64,000 nt of DNA, taken from Motiliproteus sp. SC1-56 (lineage in GTDB: Bacteria; Pseudomonadota; Gammaproteobacteria; Pseudomonadales; Balneatricaceae). This document shows positions 16,688-26,491 of the stretch, piece after piece; the first letter of the stretch is position 1; each line of letters opens with the position of its first letter. Both the position numbers and the translations under genes were made by a program. The notes below the pieces were generated by a model. The model was not told the DNA's origin and did no database searches. It worked only from the letters and a program-made list of their open reading frames with translations. The stretch covers positions 124,001 through 188,000 of the forward strand of contig NZ_JAEMGS010000003.1 in assembly GCF_017309075.1 (NCBI RefSeq). Direction: 5' to 3'.

Positions 16688-17914
16688 TCAAAACTCGGTA
16701 AAAGGAATGAAGTCCACCAGCTCGCCGCTTTGCACCTGAATATTCGGCGGTAGCACCGCATACCCGCTCGCCCAGCAGGCCGAGGAGAGCATGCCGGAAC
16801 TCTGGTTGGAAAAAGGCTCGGCCCAGAGCTGGCCATCGCGGTTCACCAGTCGTGCGCGGGCAAATTCGCAGCGCGCCTGTGGCTTTTTCAGCCCCCGGGT
16901 TAGCGGCACCCGGTAGGCCGTGGGCGCGAGTTCGGTGGCGCCCTGCATACGCAACAGAAAGGGTCGCGCCAGCACATGAAAGGTCACCAGTACCGAGGCG
17001 GGGTTGCCGGGCAGGCCGAGAAAGGGGGTTCCCCGGACTTCGCCCAACGCAAAGGGTTTGCCGGGCTTGATGGCCAGGCGCCACAGGTCCAGCGCGCCGA
17101 GCTTTTCCACCGCCGCCTTGACGTGGTCTTCCTCCCCCACCGAAACGCCGCCGCTGGTAATGACGCAGTCGGCCTCGGCCGATGCCCTCAGCAGCGCCGC
17201 TTCACTGGCCGCGGGGGTGTCTTCGACGATGCCGATATCCACCAGCTCCATTCCCAGCCCCCGCACCAGACCGGCGAGAGTATAGCGGTTGGAGTTGTAG
17301 ATCTGCCCCGGAGCCAGGGCCACCCCCGGCTCCACCAGCTCGTCGCCGGTGGAGATCACCGCCACCCGCAGCCGCCGGTAGACGGGCACCCGGTCCACGC
17401 CCAGACTGGCCAGCAGCCCAAGGTGCTGCGCCTGCAGGCGCGTGCCCGCAGACATGACCGCGTCTCCCCGGGTCACATCCTGACCACGTCGGCGAACATT
17501 GGCCCCGGGCACCAGGCCCGTCGGTACCCGCACGTCCGCGCCAGCCACCTCGCACTGCTCCTGCATGACCACCACATCGGCGCCGACAGGGATGACCGCA
17601 CCGGTAAAGATACGTGCGGCCGTCCCCCGCAGCAGGGGTTCGGGATCCGCACCGGCGGGAATACGCTGGCTAACCGGCAGCGTGCACGCCCCCTCGCCTT
17701 GCAGATCGGCGCTGTTGAGGGCGTAACCGTCCATGGCGCTGTTATCGCGGGGCGGCACGTCCAACGCCGAGACCTGGTCGGCGGCCAGGGTTCGCCCCAG
17801 CGCCTCGGCCAGCAGGCAGTTCTCGATGGCCGGGGGCGCGGGCGCCCGTTCCAGCACCCGCGCCAGCCCCTCATCAAAGGGCATCAGTCCCGGCCGGTCG
17901 CAGCACCCGCTCAC
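16688..17914 (-). CDS. moeA: Molybdopterin molybdenumtransferase MoeA
   Basis: A 408-residue protein that inserts molybdate (or tungstate) into adenylated molybdopterin. Motifs include DVPPRDNSAMDGYAL, AARIFTGAVIPVGAD, STGDELVEPG and ITSGGVSVGEEDHV. I place the start at the GTG at 17914, which overlaps the moaB stop (GTGA) and gives an N-terminus with CCDRPGLMPFDE. The second MoeA in this window has the related CCGGPGEALLPF, supporting this choice. An ATG at 17884 is the alternative. It is the second gene of a moaB-moeA operon and one of two moeA paralogues within 25 kb. Confidence 0.92.
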   Translation of the reverse strand: MSGCCDRPGLMPFDEGLARVLERAPAPPAIENCLLAEALGRTLAADQVSALDVPPRDNSAMDGYALNSADLQGEGACTLPVSQRIPAGADPEPLLRGTAARIFTGAVIPVGADVVVMQEQCEVAGADVRVPTGLVPGANVRRRGQDVTRGDAVMSAGTRLQAQHLGLLASLGVDRVPVYRRLRVAVISTGDELVEPGVALAPGQIYNSNRYTLAGLVRGLGMELVDIGIVEDTPAASEAALLRASAEADCVITSGGVSVGEEDHVKAAVEKLGALDLWRLAIKPGKPFALGEVRGTPFLGLPGNPASVLVTFHVLARPFLLRMQGATELAPTAYRVPLTRGLKKPQARCEFARARLVNRDGQLWAEPFSNQSSGMLSSACWASGYAVLPPNIQVQSGELVDFIPFTEF

Positions 17915-18459
17915 GCGCGGCTTCCGCAGGCCCCGGCGACACCGGAGAGGGAGACCATTTCGACAAAGTTGCAGGGACGGTGACGGGCGTCCAGTTGCTC
18001 CTTGATGATCTTGTCCCAGGCGGTCCTGCAAGCGCCGGTAGAGCCGGGCATGCAGAAGATCAGGGTACGGTTGGCCACCCCTCCCAGCGCCCGTGACTGC
18101 ACCGTGGAGCTGCCGATCTGCTCGTAGGAGATCTGCCGGAACAGCTCGCCGTAACCGTCGATCTCAACATCCAACAAAGGCGTCACGGCCTGCGGGGTGG
18201 TGTCGCGCTTGGTGAATCCGGTGCCGCCGGTCACCAGCACCACCTGCACGTGTTCATCGGCGATCCACTGGGAGAGGCGCGCCCGCAGCTGATAGATATC
18301 GTCGGGGACGATGGCGCGCTCGGCCAGCCGGTGGCCCTCTGCTTCCAGGCGATCAATCAGGGTCTGACCAGAGGTGTCTGTCTCCAGGGTGCGGGTATCG
18401 GAGACGGTGAGTACAGCAATACTGAGTGGCACAAATTCGACGTTATTATGGTGGGCCAT
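17911..18459 (-). CDS. moaB: Molybdenum cofactor biosynthesis protein MoaB
   Basis: A 182-residue MogA/MoaB-type protein that adenylates molybdopterin before metal insertion, or acts as its homologue. Motifs are LTVSDTRTLETDTSGQ, VLVTGGTGFTKRD and the C-terminal MPGSTGACRTAWDKII. It is longer than E. coli MoaB by a short C-terminal extension containing two cysteines. Its stop codon overlaps the moeA start, so the two products are translationally coupled. Confidence 0.93.
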   Translation of the reverse strand: MAHHNNVEFVPLSIAVLTVSDTRTLETDTSGQTLIDRLEAEGHRLAERAIVPDDIYQLRARLSQWIADEHVQVVLVTGGTGFTKRDTTPQAVTPLLDVEIDGYGELFRQISYEQIGSSTVQSRALGGVANRTLIFCMPGSTGACRTAWDKIIKEQLDARHRPCNFVEMVSLSGVAGACGSRA

Positions 18460-18584
18460 GGCATTCCTCTCGCTACACCGGACGCTGTGCTGCGCCTCTA
18501 CAAATAAGTCGGACGATTGTCTCAGCCCACCTGATATCTGACAATAGGATCAATTGACTTAGGCCAATTTTGGAGTTTTTCGCG

Positions 18585-18944
18585 ATGCATACCCTCTGCC
18601 CGGTTGACGCCGTGGGCGAAAACCAGAGCCGCGGGCTGACCCTCGAGGGTTGCGCGCTGATCCTGGTTCGCCAGGCCGGCGCGCTTCATCTCTACCGCAA
18701 CCGCTGCCCCCACCGGGGCATCAACCTCGAATGGGTTCCGGACCGCTTTCTGGATGCCGATAACAACTATATCCAGTGCGCCAGCCACGGGGCCCTGTTC
18801 ACCATCGCCACCGGGGAGTGCGTTTACGGCCCCTGCCAGGGCCAGGCGCTGACCGCCGTGCCTTTTGTCATTGAAGACGGCGAGGTGCGGGTCGACCCCG
18901 AGCACCTCAGCTCAGATCCACCGGCAGCGGCCGCACCAGGCTGA
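18585..18944 (+). CDS. Rieske [2Fe-2S] domain protein
   Basis: A 119-residue soluble protein that is almost wholly a Rieske domain. The cluster ligands are in [10 protein letters not shown] (Cys-x-His) and CASHGALF (Cys-x-x-His), separated by the usual 16-20 residues. The start is the ATG at 18585, with GGAG 9 bases upstream. It has no membrane anchor, so it resembles the Rieske ferredoxins of oxygenases or stand-alone electron carriers. No oxygenase gene is adjacent. Its 3' end overlaps the convergent sfsA by 38 bases. Confidence 0.87.
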   Translation: MHTLCPVDAVGENQSRGLTLEGCALILVRQAGALHLYRNRCPHRGINLEWVPDRFLDADNNYIQCASHGALFTIATGECVYGPCQGQALTAVPFVIEDGEVRVDPEHLSSDPPAAAAPG

Positions 18945-19614
18945 TCGCTTCCGGGGTGATGTCAGCGCCGTAGGCGATCACCTCCACCCCCGCGGCGGCA
19001 GCTTGGCGCAGCACCTCTCCGTAGCCCGGGTCCAGATCATCGGCCGGCACCACCCGCTCAATACCGGTATGCGCCACGCAATAAAAGAGCACCGCCCGGT
19101 AGCCCGCCGCGACCATGGCCATCAGTTCACGCAGGTGTTTGCTGCCCCGGGCACTGACCGCGTCCGGAAACGCCCCTTCACCGCCCGCACGCAGCAGGGT
19201 GACATTCTTTACCTCCACGTAACAGGTGGGGCCTTCGCCCTCCAGCAACAGATCAATTCGGCTGTTCTCCTCGCCGTAGCGCACCTCTCGCCGAATCTGC
19301 GGATAGCCCTGCAATTCGGCTACCCTGCCCTCTGTGATCGCCTCCTCCACCAGCGCGTTGGCCCGCCCGGTATTGACGCAGCCCAGGTAGCGGCCCTCCA
19401 CCTCCACCAGCTCCCAGGTACAGGGATATTTGCGCTTGGGGTTGCCCGAATCCCAGAACCAGACCCGACTACCCGGATCGCAGCAGTTACGCATGGAGCC
19501 GGTGTTGGGGCAGTGCAACGTCAGCCGGCGACCGTCCGGGCAGACCACGTCGGCCAGAAACCGCTTGTAGCGGCGCTCAAGACGCGCCTCCTGCAATGGA
19601 AATTCAAACTTCAT
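18907..19614 (-). CDS. sfsA: DNA/RNA nuclease SfsA family protein
   Basis: A 235-residue protein of the SfsA family (sugar fermentation stimulation protein). Conserved blocks include [46 protein letters not shown] and [16 protein letters not shown]. The acidic D and ExK residues fit a PD-(D/E)xK-like nuclease core. E. coli SfsA was first described as affecting maltose metabolism; its cellular role is unclear. In many gammaproteobacteria sfsA lies next to dksA, as it does here, divergently. Confidence 0.95.
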   Translation of the reverse strand: MKFEFPLQEARLERRYKRFLADVVCPDGRRLTLHCPNTGSMRNCCDPGSRVWFWDSGNPKRKYPCTWELVEVEGRYLGCVNTGRANALVEEAITEGRVAELQGYPQIRREVRYGEENSRIDLLLEGEGPTCYVEVKNVTLLRAGGEGAFPDAVSARGSKHLRELMAMVAAGYRAVLFYCVAHTGIERVVPADDLDPGYGEVLRQAAAAGVEVIAYGADITPEAISLVRPLPVDLS

Positions 19615-19870
19615 ACAGAGCCTTTATTTACCCTTCACTGACAAGGGGAGCTTAATGGTCTAGATATGTTGTGTCGGCCACTTTTAGCACCCAGGTCAAC
19701 TTTATTGTTGCGCAGGCTGGTACTTACGGAAGGGATCTGGTAATTTTTTGCGCCTGATTTCCTCAGGATAGAAGTGGAAAATCGCAACCACGCTGCTTGG
19801 CCAAAGCAGTACAAATGGATCATTAAGCGGCGGCAACCGCATTGGCTTGAGAACGAAGTGAGGCAGCATT

Positions 19871-20302
19871 ATGCCAGAAACAAAAGAGTCACTCCTGAAG
19901 CATTACGTCCCCTACCAGTTGAAGGAGGGCGAGGAGTATATGAACGAGGCTCAGCTCGAGCACTTCAAGAGTATCCTCAACGCCTGGAAGCGCGAGCTGA
20001 TGGAAGAGGTGGACAGCACCATTCATCACATGCAGGAAGACGCCGCCAACTTCGCCGACCCCAGTGACCGGGCCAGCCAGGAGGAGGAGTTCAGCCTGGA
20101 ACTGCGGACCCGGGATCGCGAGCGCAAGCTGACCAAGAAGATCAACGAGACCCTGGAGCGCATCGAGGACGACGACTACGGTTACTGCGACTCCTGCGGG
20201 GTCGAGATCGGCATTCGTCGCCTGGAGGCCCGGCCCACCGCGACCCTCTGCATTGACTGCAAAACCCTGGCTGAAATCAAAGAGAAGCAGCTGGGAAGCT
20301 GA
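19871..20302 (+). CDS. dksA: RNA polymerase-binding transcription factor DksA
   Basis: A 143-residue DksA protein, which binds the RNA polymerase secondary channel and acts with ppGpp to tune rRNA and amino-acid promoters. It has an acidic coiled-coil tip region with [14 protein letters not shown] and a C-terminal four-cysteine zinc finger (CDSCG and CIDCK). The start follows a GAGG. Downstream gluQ, 41 bases away, is the usual partner. Confidence 0.97.
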   Translation: MPETKESLLKHYVPYQLKEGEEYMNEAQLEHFKSILNAWKRELMEEVDSTIHHMQEDAANFADPSDRASQEEEFSLELRTRDRERKLTKKINETLERIEDDDYGYCDSCGVEIGIRRLEARPTATLCIDCKTLAEIKEKQLGS

Positions 20303-20343
20303 CGTTAACACGGCCCCGGCCTGCTCCGGGGCCCGTCGCTTGC

Positions 20344-21246
20344 ATGCTTCCACCTGAGCAATCGCCCTACCGCGGCCGGTTTGCCCCCTCCCCCACCGGG
20401 GCCCTCCACTTCGGCTCCCTGCTGGCTGCGCTGGCCAGTTTTCTCGACGCCCGCCACCATCGCGGACGCTGGCTGGTTCGCATCGAGGATCTCGACCCGC
20501 CTCGGGAGGTTCCCGGGGCCGCCGACGCCATTCTGCGCACCCTCGAGCAGTTCCACCTGCACTGGGATGAAGAGGTGATTTACCAGAGCCAGCGGCAGGC
20601 CGACTACGAGGCGCTGGTGCAGACACTGCTGCGCCGCAACCAGGCCTACTACTGCGACTGCTCACGCCAGCAGAGCGCCCGCCGCGGGCCGGTCTACGAC
20701 GGCTACTGCCGACGCCGCCAGGCAGTTGTGCGGCGACCGGCCGCGGTGCGCCTGCGAACCGACCCGCGGCTGATCCGCTTTCAGGACGCAGTGCAGGGAG
20801 CTCAGCAGGAACGGCTGGACCACGCCAGCGGCGATTTCATCATTCACCGCAAGGATCAGCTCTACGCCTACCAACTGGCCGTGGTGGCCGATGATGCCGC
20901 CCAGGGCATCACCCAAGTGGTGCGCGGCTGCGACCTGCTCAGCTCCACCGGCCGCCAGATCCACCTGCAGCAGGTGCTGGGCTACCCGGTTCCCGCCTAC
21001 ACCCACATTCCGGTGCTGGTCAACGCTGCCGGCCAGAAGCTGAGCAAACAGACCTTCGCCACGGCGCTCAGCCCCCGCCAGCCGGGCCGGGATCTTTACC
21101 GGGCGTTACACCTGCTGGGCCAGCGCCCCCCCGACACGCTCCGCGGCGCCGGTCCCGCCGAAGTGCTGGACTGGGCGGTGCCGAACTGGCGGCGCGAGCG
21201 CCTGCCGCGACGGCGCACGCTGCCCGAGTCGCAACTGCAAGACTAA
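20344..21246 (+). CDS. gluQ: Glutamyl-Q tRNA(Asp) synthetase
   Basis: A 300-residue truncated glutamyl-tRNA synthetase homologue that attaches glutamate to queuosine in tRNA(Asp). It contains the class I signature region RFAPSPTGALHFGSL, a zinc site made by CDC and YxxxC (YYCDCSRQQ and YDGYCRRR), and the KLSKQ motif. It lacks an anticodon-binding domain, as expected. It lies between dksA and the cbr genes, as in Pseudomonas. Confidence 0.95.
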   Translation: MLPPEQSPYRGRFAPSPTGALHFGSLLAALASFLDARHHRGRWLVRIEDLDPPREVPGAADAILRTLEQFHLHWDEEVIYQSQRQADYEALVQTLLRRNQAYYCDCSRQQSARRGPVYDGYCRRRQAVVRRPAAVRLRTDPRLIRFQDAVQGAQQERLDHASGDFIIHRKDQLYAYQLAVVADDAAQGITQVVRGCDLLSSTGRQIHLQQVLGYPVPAYTHIPVLVNAAGQKLSKQTFATALSPRQPGRDLYRALHLLGQRPPDTLRGAGPAEVLDWAVPNWRRERLPRRRTLPESQLQD

Positions 21247-21312
21247 GCCGCCAGGGGCCAAGGGCCACATGGCAACCTGTATTTGGCAGGCCTGAAGGAG
21301 GCACGCACAGAG

Positions 21313-21387
21313 ATGGCAAAAAACAAAGGCACTCAGGGGCGGAACTGGCCGAGCCCCGGCGCCGTCCAGACTCCGGGCGGGCACTGA
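21313..21387 (+). CDS. Very short open frame upstream of the cbr operon
   Basis: Twenty-four codons, MAKNKGTQGRNW to QTPGGH, preceded by a strong AAGGAGG 11 bases upstream of the ATG. It ends 4 bases before the ATG of the next small gene, which has no ribosome binding site of its own, so reinitiation or coupling is plausible. The peptide is basic and Gly-rich. Coding status is uncertain; it could instead be a leader that controls cbr translation. Confidence 0.4.
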   Translation: MAKNKGTQGRNWPSPGAVQTPGGH

Positions 21388-21391
21388 CCCC

Positions 21392-21568
21392 ATGTACCTC
21401 TACCGCCTAATCTGCTTTCTCATCATCGGCATCTACCTCCTCTCGCCCGGGCTGATTGAGGACTGGGGCGACACCCAGGCGGCCTGGTACCGACCGTTTC
21501 TCCCCTGGCTGCTGCTCATCGGGCTGGCCGCCTGGCTCGAGCACAGAAGGAGGAACGATGAGCTTTAA
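21392..21568 (+). CDS. Small membrane protein overlapping cbrA (CbrX-like)
   Basis: A 58-residue protein with two short hydrophobic helices (ICFLIIGIYLLSPGLI and PFLPWLLLIGLAAWL) joined by a WGD-type turn. It ends 11 bases inside cbrA, so cbrA translation is probably coupled to it. A small overlapping gene at this position has been described upstream of cbrA in Pseudomonas under the name cbrX; I match it by position and character, not by alignment. Function is likely in cbrA expression or CbrA membrane assembly. Confidence 0.7.
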   Translation: MYLYRLICFLIIGIYLLSPGLIEDWGDTQAAWYRPFLPWLLLIGLAAWLEHRRRNDEL

Positions 21569-24470
21569 CCTGCTGCAGCTGTTCCTGATCGGCTTCGCCT
21601 ACCTATTGTTCCTGTTCGGCGCCGCCTACATCACCGACCGCGGCTGGCTTCCCGAGCGGCTGGTACGCCACCCCGCGGTCTACGTACTTTCGCTCGGGGT
21701 CTACGCCAGCGTCTGGACCTTCTATGGCGCCATCGGCCTGGCCCACAACTATGGCTACAGTTTCCTCGCCTCCTACCTGGGCGCCTCCGCCACCTTTCTC
21801 CTGGCCCCGGTGCTGCTGTTTCCGTTGCTGCGGATCACCCGCTCCTACCAGCTGAGTTCGGTAGCCGATCTTTTCGCCTTTCGCTTTCGCAGCCAGCGGG
21901 CGGGCACCCTGGTCACCCTGGTGATGCTGCTGGGCTCTTTGCCGCTGATCGCCATCCAGATCCAGGCGGTGACCGACAGTATTCACCTGCTCAACGACCA
22001 ACTGCCGGCCCGGACCACAGCCCTGGGCTTCTGCCTGCTGGTGGCGGTATTCGCGATTCTCTTCGGCGCCCGCCACGCCTCCATCCGCCAAAAGCACGAG
22101 GGACTGGTGGTGGCGATGGCGGTGGAATCTTTGATCAAGGTGCTGGCCCTGACGATTATCGGCCTGTACTGCCTGTTCGTGGTGTTTGACGGCAACGCCG
22201 ACCTTGAGCAGTGGCTGCGGACCAACAGCGACCGCCTCACCCGGCTGTATACGCCGGTGGACAGCGACGCCTGGCGCACCCTGCTGCTGGCGTTCTTCTC
22301 CGCAGCCATGGTGATGCCGCATATGTTCCATATGCTCTTCACCGAAAACCTCAACCCCAAGGCGCTGGCCAAGGCCAGCTGGGGCGTCCCCCTGCTGCTG
22401 CTGATCATGGCCTTCTGGATCCCACCCATCCTCTGGGCCGGGCTCAAGCTGGAGCTGGCCGGCAACCCGGAATACTTCAGCCTCAACCTGGGCCTTGAGC
22501 AGGAGTCCGCCCTGCTGACGGTACTGGCGTTTATCGGCGGGCTCTCCGCCGCCAGCGGCATTGTCATCGTCAGCACCATCGCCCTGTCTGGCATGGCGAT
22601 CAATCACCTGCTGCTGCCGTTCTACTCCAACCGCGGCAGCAACCAGCTCTACCGCCGCTTGGTATGGGCCCGCCGCGCACTCATCGTACTGGTCACCCTC
22701 CTCGCCTACCTTTTCTACAGCGCCCTGAGCCACCCCAACGCCCTGCACCAGCTCGGACTGGTGGCCTTTATCGCCTTCATGCAGTTTCTTCCCGGCCTGC
22801 TGGCGACCCTGTTCTGGCCCGGCGGTAGCCGCCTGGGCTTTCTTCTCGGGCTACTGGCCGGCATGAGCATCTGGCTGACCTCCATGCTGGCCCCCCTCTT
22901 CGTTGGCGGCGAAACCAGCTCCCTGGGGGCATCGGTCTGGCACCAGACGGCGCTCTACTCCCTGGCGGCGAATATCGGCACCTTTCTGCTGGTCTCCTAC
23001 CTGCGCAAACCCGATCCGGAGGAGCTCCACGCCGCCAGCTCCTGTGCCCTCAATGCACTTCACCGCCCCCAGGGACGCCAGCTTCCCCTGACCAGCGTAC
23101 AGGCCCTCGTCGACCAACTCAGCCCCCGCCTTGGCTCGCAGGCAGCCTGGCGGGAAGTGCACCAGGCCCTGAACGAGCTAGGGCTGGAGGTTAATGAAAC
23201 CCGCAGCCAGGCCCTCAACCAGCTGCGCGACCGCCTGGAAGTCAACCTCTCCGCTCTGCTGGGACCGGTTGAAGCGATCGACTTGCTGAGCCCGGGAGAC
23301 CAGCAGACCCTCGCCCCCTACCGACACCGGGATATCCACCTGCTTGAGGAGCACCTGGAGAGCTACCAGTCCCGGCTCACCGGACTGGCCGCCGAACTCG
23401 ACGAGCTGCGCCGCTATCACCGCCAGACCCTCGCCCGCCTGCCGGTAGGGGTCTGCTCGCTTGGCGCCGCTGGCGATGTGATGATGTGGAACAGCGAGAT
23501 GGAGCGCATCACTGGGATCGCGACCGAGCAGGCCGTGGGCCTGCCGCTGGTTCGCCTGCCGTCCCCCTGGGGTGAGCTGCTCGATGACTTCTCGCACCAG
23601 GAGCACACCCACCTGCACAACCAGAAGCTGCAGCGCGACGCCCACCCGCTCTGGTTCAGCCTGCATAAGGCCTCCCTGGACGAGAGTCGGCGCGACAGCG
23701 GCCAGGTGCTGCTGGTGGAAGACGAGACCGAAACCCGGCTGCTGGCCGACGAGCTGGTACACAGCGAGCGCCTGGCCTCCATCGGCCGCCTGGCGGCGGG
23801 GGTCGCCCACGAGGTAGGGAACCCGGTCACCGGGATCGCCTGCCTGGCACAGAATCTCCGCTATGAAAGCGATGCCGAAGCGATTCAGGAGTCCGCCGAC
23901 CAGATCCTCCAACAGACCGGGCGGATCGACCGCATCATCAAGTCGCTGATGAACTTCGCCCACGCTGGCACCCACAACCGCAGCCTGAGCCACGACACCT
24001 TCGCGATCCGCGACTGCGTCAAGGACGCCATCGCCCTGGTCAGCCTCGATGCCCGCGGCAAGCAGCTGCTCTATGCCAACCGGTGCGCGCCCGAGCACCT
24101 TGTTAACGGCGACGCGCAACGCCTGCTGCAGGTATTCGTCAATCTCCTCAACAACGCCGCCGACGCGTCCGCACCGGGCCAGACCCTGACTATCGACAGC
24201 CGCATGGACGGGCGCCAGCAGAGCCTGAAGGTGAGCGTCGAAGACCAGGGAAGCGGCATTCCCGCGGAAGTACAGGACCGGCTGTTCGAGCCCTTCTTCA
24301 CCACCAAGGAGCCCGGCAAGGGAACGGGCCTCGGACTGTCGCTGGTCTACAGCATCGTCGAGGAGCACTACGGCAGCGTGTCGATTGAAAGCCCCGTGGA
24401 TAAAGCAGAGAATAAGGGCACCCGGGTCACCCTAACGCTGCCCGCGCACCAACCGGATAGGAGTCCATGA
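21558..24470 (+). CDS. cbrA: Sensor kinase CbrA with SLC5-type transporter domain
   Basis: A 970-residue hybrid of a sodium/solute symporter-like domain (about 13 helices, residues 1-500) and a histidine kinase. The start [20 protein letters not shown] has GGAGGA 5 bases upstream. After the membrane part come a helical linker, a PAS domain ([20 protein letters not shown]), a phosphoacceptor His in [18 protein letters not shown], and an ATPase domain ([28 protein letters not shown]). CbrA controls use of carbon and nitrogen sources such as histidine and proline in Pseudomonas, and its SLC5 part can bind or move histidine. cbrB overlaps its end by 4 bases. Confidence 0.95.
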   Translation: MSFNLLQLFLIGFAYLLFLFGAAYITDRGWLPERLVRHPAVYVLSLGVYASVWTFYGAIGLAHNYGYSFLASYLGASATFLLAPVLLFPLLRITRSYQLSSVADLFAFRFRSQRAGTLVTLVMLLGSLPLIAIQIQAVTDSIHLLNDQLPARTTALGFCLLVAVFAILFGARHASIRQKHEGLVVAMAVESLIKVLALTIIGLYCLFVVFDGNADLEQWLRTNSDRLTRLYTPVDSDAWRTLLLAFFSAAMVMPHMFHMLFTENLNPKALAKASWGVPLLLLIMAFWIPPILWAGLKLELAGNPEYFSLNLGLEQESALLTVLAFIGGLSAASGIVIVSTIALSGMAINHLLLPFYSNRGSNQLYRRLVWARRALIVLVTLLAYLFYSALSHPNALHQLGLVAFIAFMQFLPGLLATLFWPGGSRLGFLLGLLAGMSIWLTSMLAPLFVGGETSSLGASVWHQTALYSLAANIGTFLLVSYLRKPDPEELHAASSCALNALHRPQGRQLPLTSVQALVDQLSPRLGSQAAWREVHQALNELGLEVNETRSQALNQLRDRLEVNLSALLGPVEAIDLLSPGDQQTLAPYRHRDIHLLEEHLESYQSRLTGLAAELDELRRYHRQTLARLPVGVCSLGAAGDVMMWNSEMERITGIATEQAVGLPLVRLPSPWGELLDDFSHQEHTHLHNQKLQRDAHPLWFSLHKASLDESRRDSGQVLLVEDETETRLLADELVHSERLASIGRLAAGVAHEVGNPVTGIACLAQNLRYESDAEAIQESADQILQQTGRIDRIIKSLMNFAHAGTHNRSLSHDTFAIRDCVKDAIALVSLDARGKQLLYANRCAPEHLVNGDAQRLLQVFVNLLNNAADASAPGQTLTIDSRMDGRQQSLKVSVEDQGSGIPAEVQDRLFEPFFTTKEPGKGTGLGLSLVYSIVEEHYGSVSIESPVDKAENKGTRVTLTLPAHQPDRSP

Positions 24471-25882
24471 GCCAGATTCTGATCGTCGAAGACGAAGCCG
24501 TCATCCGCCAGGCCCTCAGGCGCCTGCTGGAAAGAAACCAGTATCAAGTCAGCGAAGCAGAATCCGTGGACCAGGCGTTGAGTGAGCACGACCTCAATGC
24601 GTTTTCCCTGATCATCACCGACCTGCGTCTTCCCGGGCGACTGGGGACCGAGCTGATTGAACTGGCGGCCCCGACTCCGGTCCTGGTCATGACCAGCTAC
24701 GCGAGCCTGCGCTCGGCGGTGGACGCCATGAAGCAAGGTGCCGTGGACTACATCGCCAAGCCCTTTAATCACGAGGAGATGCTCCGCACCATCGCCGAGG
24801 TTCTCGCGCGCAAGGCGTCGCCAGCGGATGCGGAGCAGGAGGAGCCCCCTGGCCGAGACCCGGAGCGCGAGCCGAAAGCGGGCGCTCCGGCCAGCTGCGC
24901 CAGCCTGGGCAAAATGACGGGGTGCAGCGAGCCCATGCAGCAGCTCTTCTCCCGGATTCAAAAGGTGGCCCGCACCGATGCGACCGTTCTGATCCAGGGC
25001 GAGTCCGGCACCGGCAAGGAGCTGGCGGCCCGCTCCATTCACGAACTCAGCCTGCGCCACGAAGCGACCATGATTTCGGTCAACTGCGCCGCCATTCCCG
25101 ACACCCTGATCGAATCCGAGCTGTTCGGGCATGAGAAAGGGGCCTTCACGGGCGCCGTCAGCACCCACAGCGGCCTGATCGAAGCCGCCAACGGGGGCAC
25201 CCTGTTCCTCGACGAAATCGGCGAACTGCCGCTGGACGCCCAGGCCCGCCTGCTGCGCGTGCTGCAGGAGGGGGAGATACGCCGCGTGGGCTCAGTCACC
25301 CCCATGCAGGTGGATATCCGCCTGATCGCCGCCACCCATCGAGACCTGAAGGCCCTCACCCGCAGCGGCCAGTTTCGCGAGGATCTGTTCTACCGCCTCT
25401 ATATCATGGAGATTCGTATGCCGCCGCTACGCGAGCGCGGCGCCGACATCATCGAGCTGGCCAAGCAGTTTCTCAGCGACAGCTGCCGCCGCCTGGGAGT
25501 GGAGCCGGCACACTTCAGCGATGCCACCTGCGCCGCCATGCAGCGCTACCGCTGGCCCGGCAACGTGCGGGAGCTGGAAAACGCCATCGAGCGGGCGGTG
25601 ATCCTCAGCGAGGGCAAAACCATCACCCCCGATCTGCTGGGCCTCGATCTCGAGCCGCACGGCCTGGCCGACCTGGAGGCGGGGCTGGCGCGTCAGCCGG
25701 CTCACCCGGCCAGCCCCTCGGCCTCCCCCGCACTCTCCCTGGAAGACTACTTCCAGCGTTTCGTGCTGGAGAACCAGGACCGCATGACCGAGACAGAGCT
25801 GGCCAAACGCCTGGGTATCAGCCGCAAGACCCTGTGGGAGCGTCGCCAGCGCCTGGGCATCCCCCGCAAGGCCCGCGACTAG
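24467..25882 (+). CDS. cbrB: Sigma-54-dependent response regulator CbrB
   Basis: A 471-residue NtrC-type activator. The receiver domain starts [14 protein letters not shown] and has the phosphorylation Asp in ITDLRLPG. A flexible acidic linker leads to the AAA+ domain with [14 protein letters not shown] ([14 protein letters not shown]) and an [12 protein letters not shown] arginine-finger region. The C-terminal helix-turn-helix is [19 protein letters not shown]. In Pseudomonas CbrB activates the small RNA genes crcZ and crcY from sigma-54 promoters, and the same layout occurs directly downstream here. Confidence 0.96.
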   Translation: MSQILIVEDEAVIRQALRRLLERNQYQVSEAESVDQALSEHDLNAFSLIITDLRLPGRLGTELIELAAPTPVLVMTSYASLRSAVDAMKQGAVDYIAKPFNHEEMLRTIAEVLARKASPADAEQEEPPGRDPEREPKAGAPASCASLGKMTGCSEPMQQLFSRIQKVARTDATVLIQGESGTGKELAARSIHELSLRHEATMISVNCAAIPDTLIESELFGHEKGAFTGAVSTHSGLIEAANGGTLFLDEIGELPLDAQARLLRVLQEGEIRRVGSVTPMQVDIRLIAATHRDLKALTRSGQFREDLFYRLYIMEIRMPPLRERGADIIELAKQFLSDSCRRLGVEPAHFSDATCAAMQRYRWPGNVRELENAIERAVILSEGKTITPDLLGLDLEPHGLADLEAGLARQPAHPASPSASPALSLEDYFQRFVLENQDRMTETELAKRLGISRKTLWERRQRLGIPRKARD

Positions 25883-25883
25883 G

Positions 25884-25934
25884 TGTTACCTTTTTACACA
25901 GCACTGTTACCCCTCTTCGGGGAGAGCCGTAACA
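25884..25934 (+). promoter_or_regulatory. Putative CbrB binding sites (TGTTAC and GTAACA boxes)
   Basis: TGTTAC occurs at 25884-25889 and 25905-25910, and the inverse GTAACA at 25929-25934. These are the half-sites reported for CbrB in Pseudomonas, although the 18-base gap between the closest inverted pair is wider than the spacing I recall. They start 2 bases after the cbrB stop codon and 63-113 bases upstream of the -24 element, which suits enhancer sites. Confidence 0.6.
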
Positions 25935-25996
25935 CCGCAGCTTCTAAGCTCGTCCAATACACAGATATGTATCTGTTTTTAAACGCATTGTCATGT

Positions 25997-26012
25997 TGGC
26001 ACAAGCCGTGCA
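25997..26012 (+). promoter_or_regulatory. Sigma-54 (-24/-12) promoter of the CrcZ-like RNA
   Basis: TGGCACAAGCCGTGCA has the -24 box TGGCAC and the -12 GC separated by exactly 10 bases. Transcription would begin near 26023. With the CbrB-like boxes upstream this forms a complete enhancer-dependent promoter. Confidence 0.75.
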
Positions 26013-26022
26013 GTATGTTTAT

Positions 26023-26270
26023 CAAGAATAATAAAAATCTTTACGGCCCACGGCGACAATAAAAATAAAATGCCGAACGGGCCAACAGGCTAGCCCCGCA
26101 ATAAAAATAACAATCGGGGCCCACGCCGGTCACTTGAGCGTGATGGACCTCTTTCCGCGACACGAGCAACGGTCAATAAAAATAACAAACCGTCTGCCTC
26201 GGGCGGCCCCGTCCCACGATTGAGTGGCCGGCACTTCCCTTGTTGATTTTCCCTGTTTTTCGACCGATTT
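26023..26270 (+). ncRNA. crcZ: CrcZ/CrcY-like small RNA with four A-rich Hfq/Crc motifs
   Basis: The RNA would act as a decoy that sequesters Hfq/Crc and so relieves catabolite repression. A linear motif AAGAATAATAAAAA is at 26024-26037. Three hairpins follow: 26045-26083 (GGCCC/GGGCC plus GGC/GCC), 26093-26120 (GCCCCG/CGGGGC) and 26169-26193 (ACGG/CCGT). Each carries AATAAAAATAA in its loop. The 3' end is not certain; a GCC-CCAC/GTGG-GGC hairpin near 26205-26235 followed by T-rich sequence is the best terminator candidate. The position between cbrB and pcnB is that of crcZ in Pseudomonas. The Crc protein gene is not in the window. Confidence 0.8.
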
Positions 26271-26491
26271 AAGCCCCTTTGCCCTTGTTTGTTCTGCCCC
26301 GCAACATTTCCTGAACGCCGCTCAAGTGGTATGATTCGGCGTCTATTTCTCCCTGAAAACGTGTTTAATACTCAATGTCCTCAAGCCTGATTACCGGCAT
26401 CGTCGTGGCCAGCCTGCCACTTGTTGCCCTGATTGCAGTCCACCTCTGGCACCGCTACCGCATCAATCATTCGACCGCCGGAGCTCAACCC

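Noticed and set aside
21456-21557. Longer cbrA reading starting at 21456
   Set aside because: It would overlap most of the small upstream gene; the ATG at 21558 has a strong GGAGGA and the conserved membrane start.
23178-24368. Long minus-strand frame opposite cbrA (also similar frames opposite mcp, thiolase, lon and fdhA)
   Set aside because: All are mirror frames of well-supported genes, with repetitive Gly/His/Gln/Val-rich products and no start signals.
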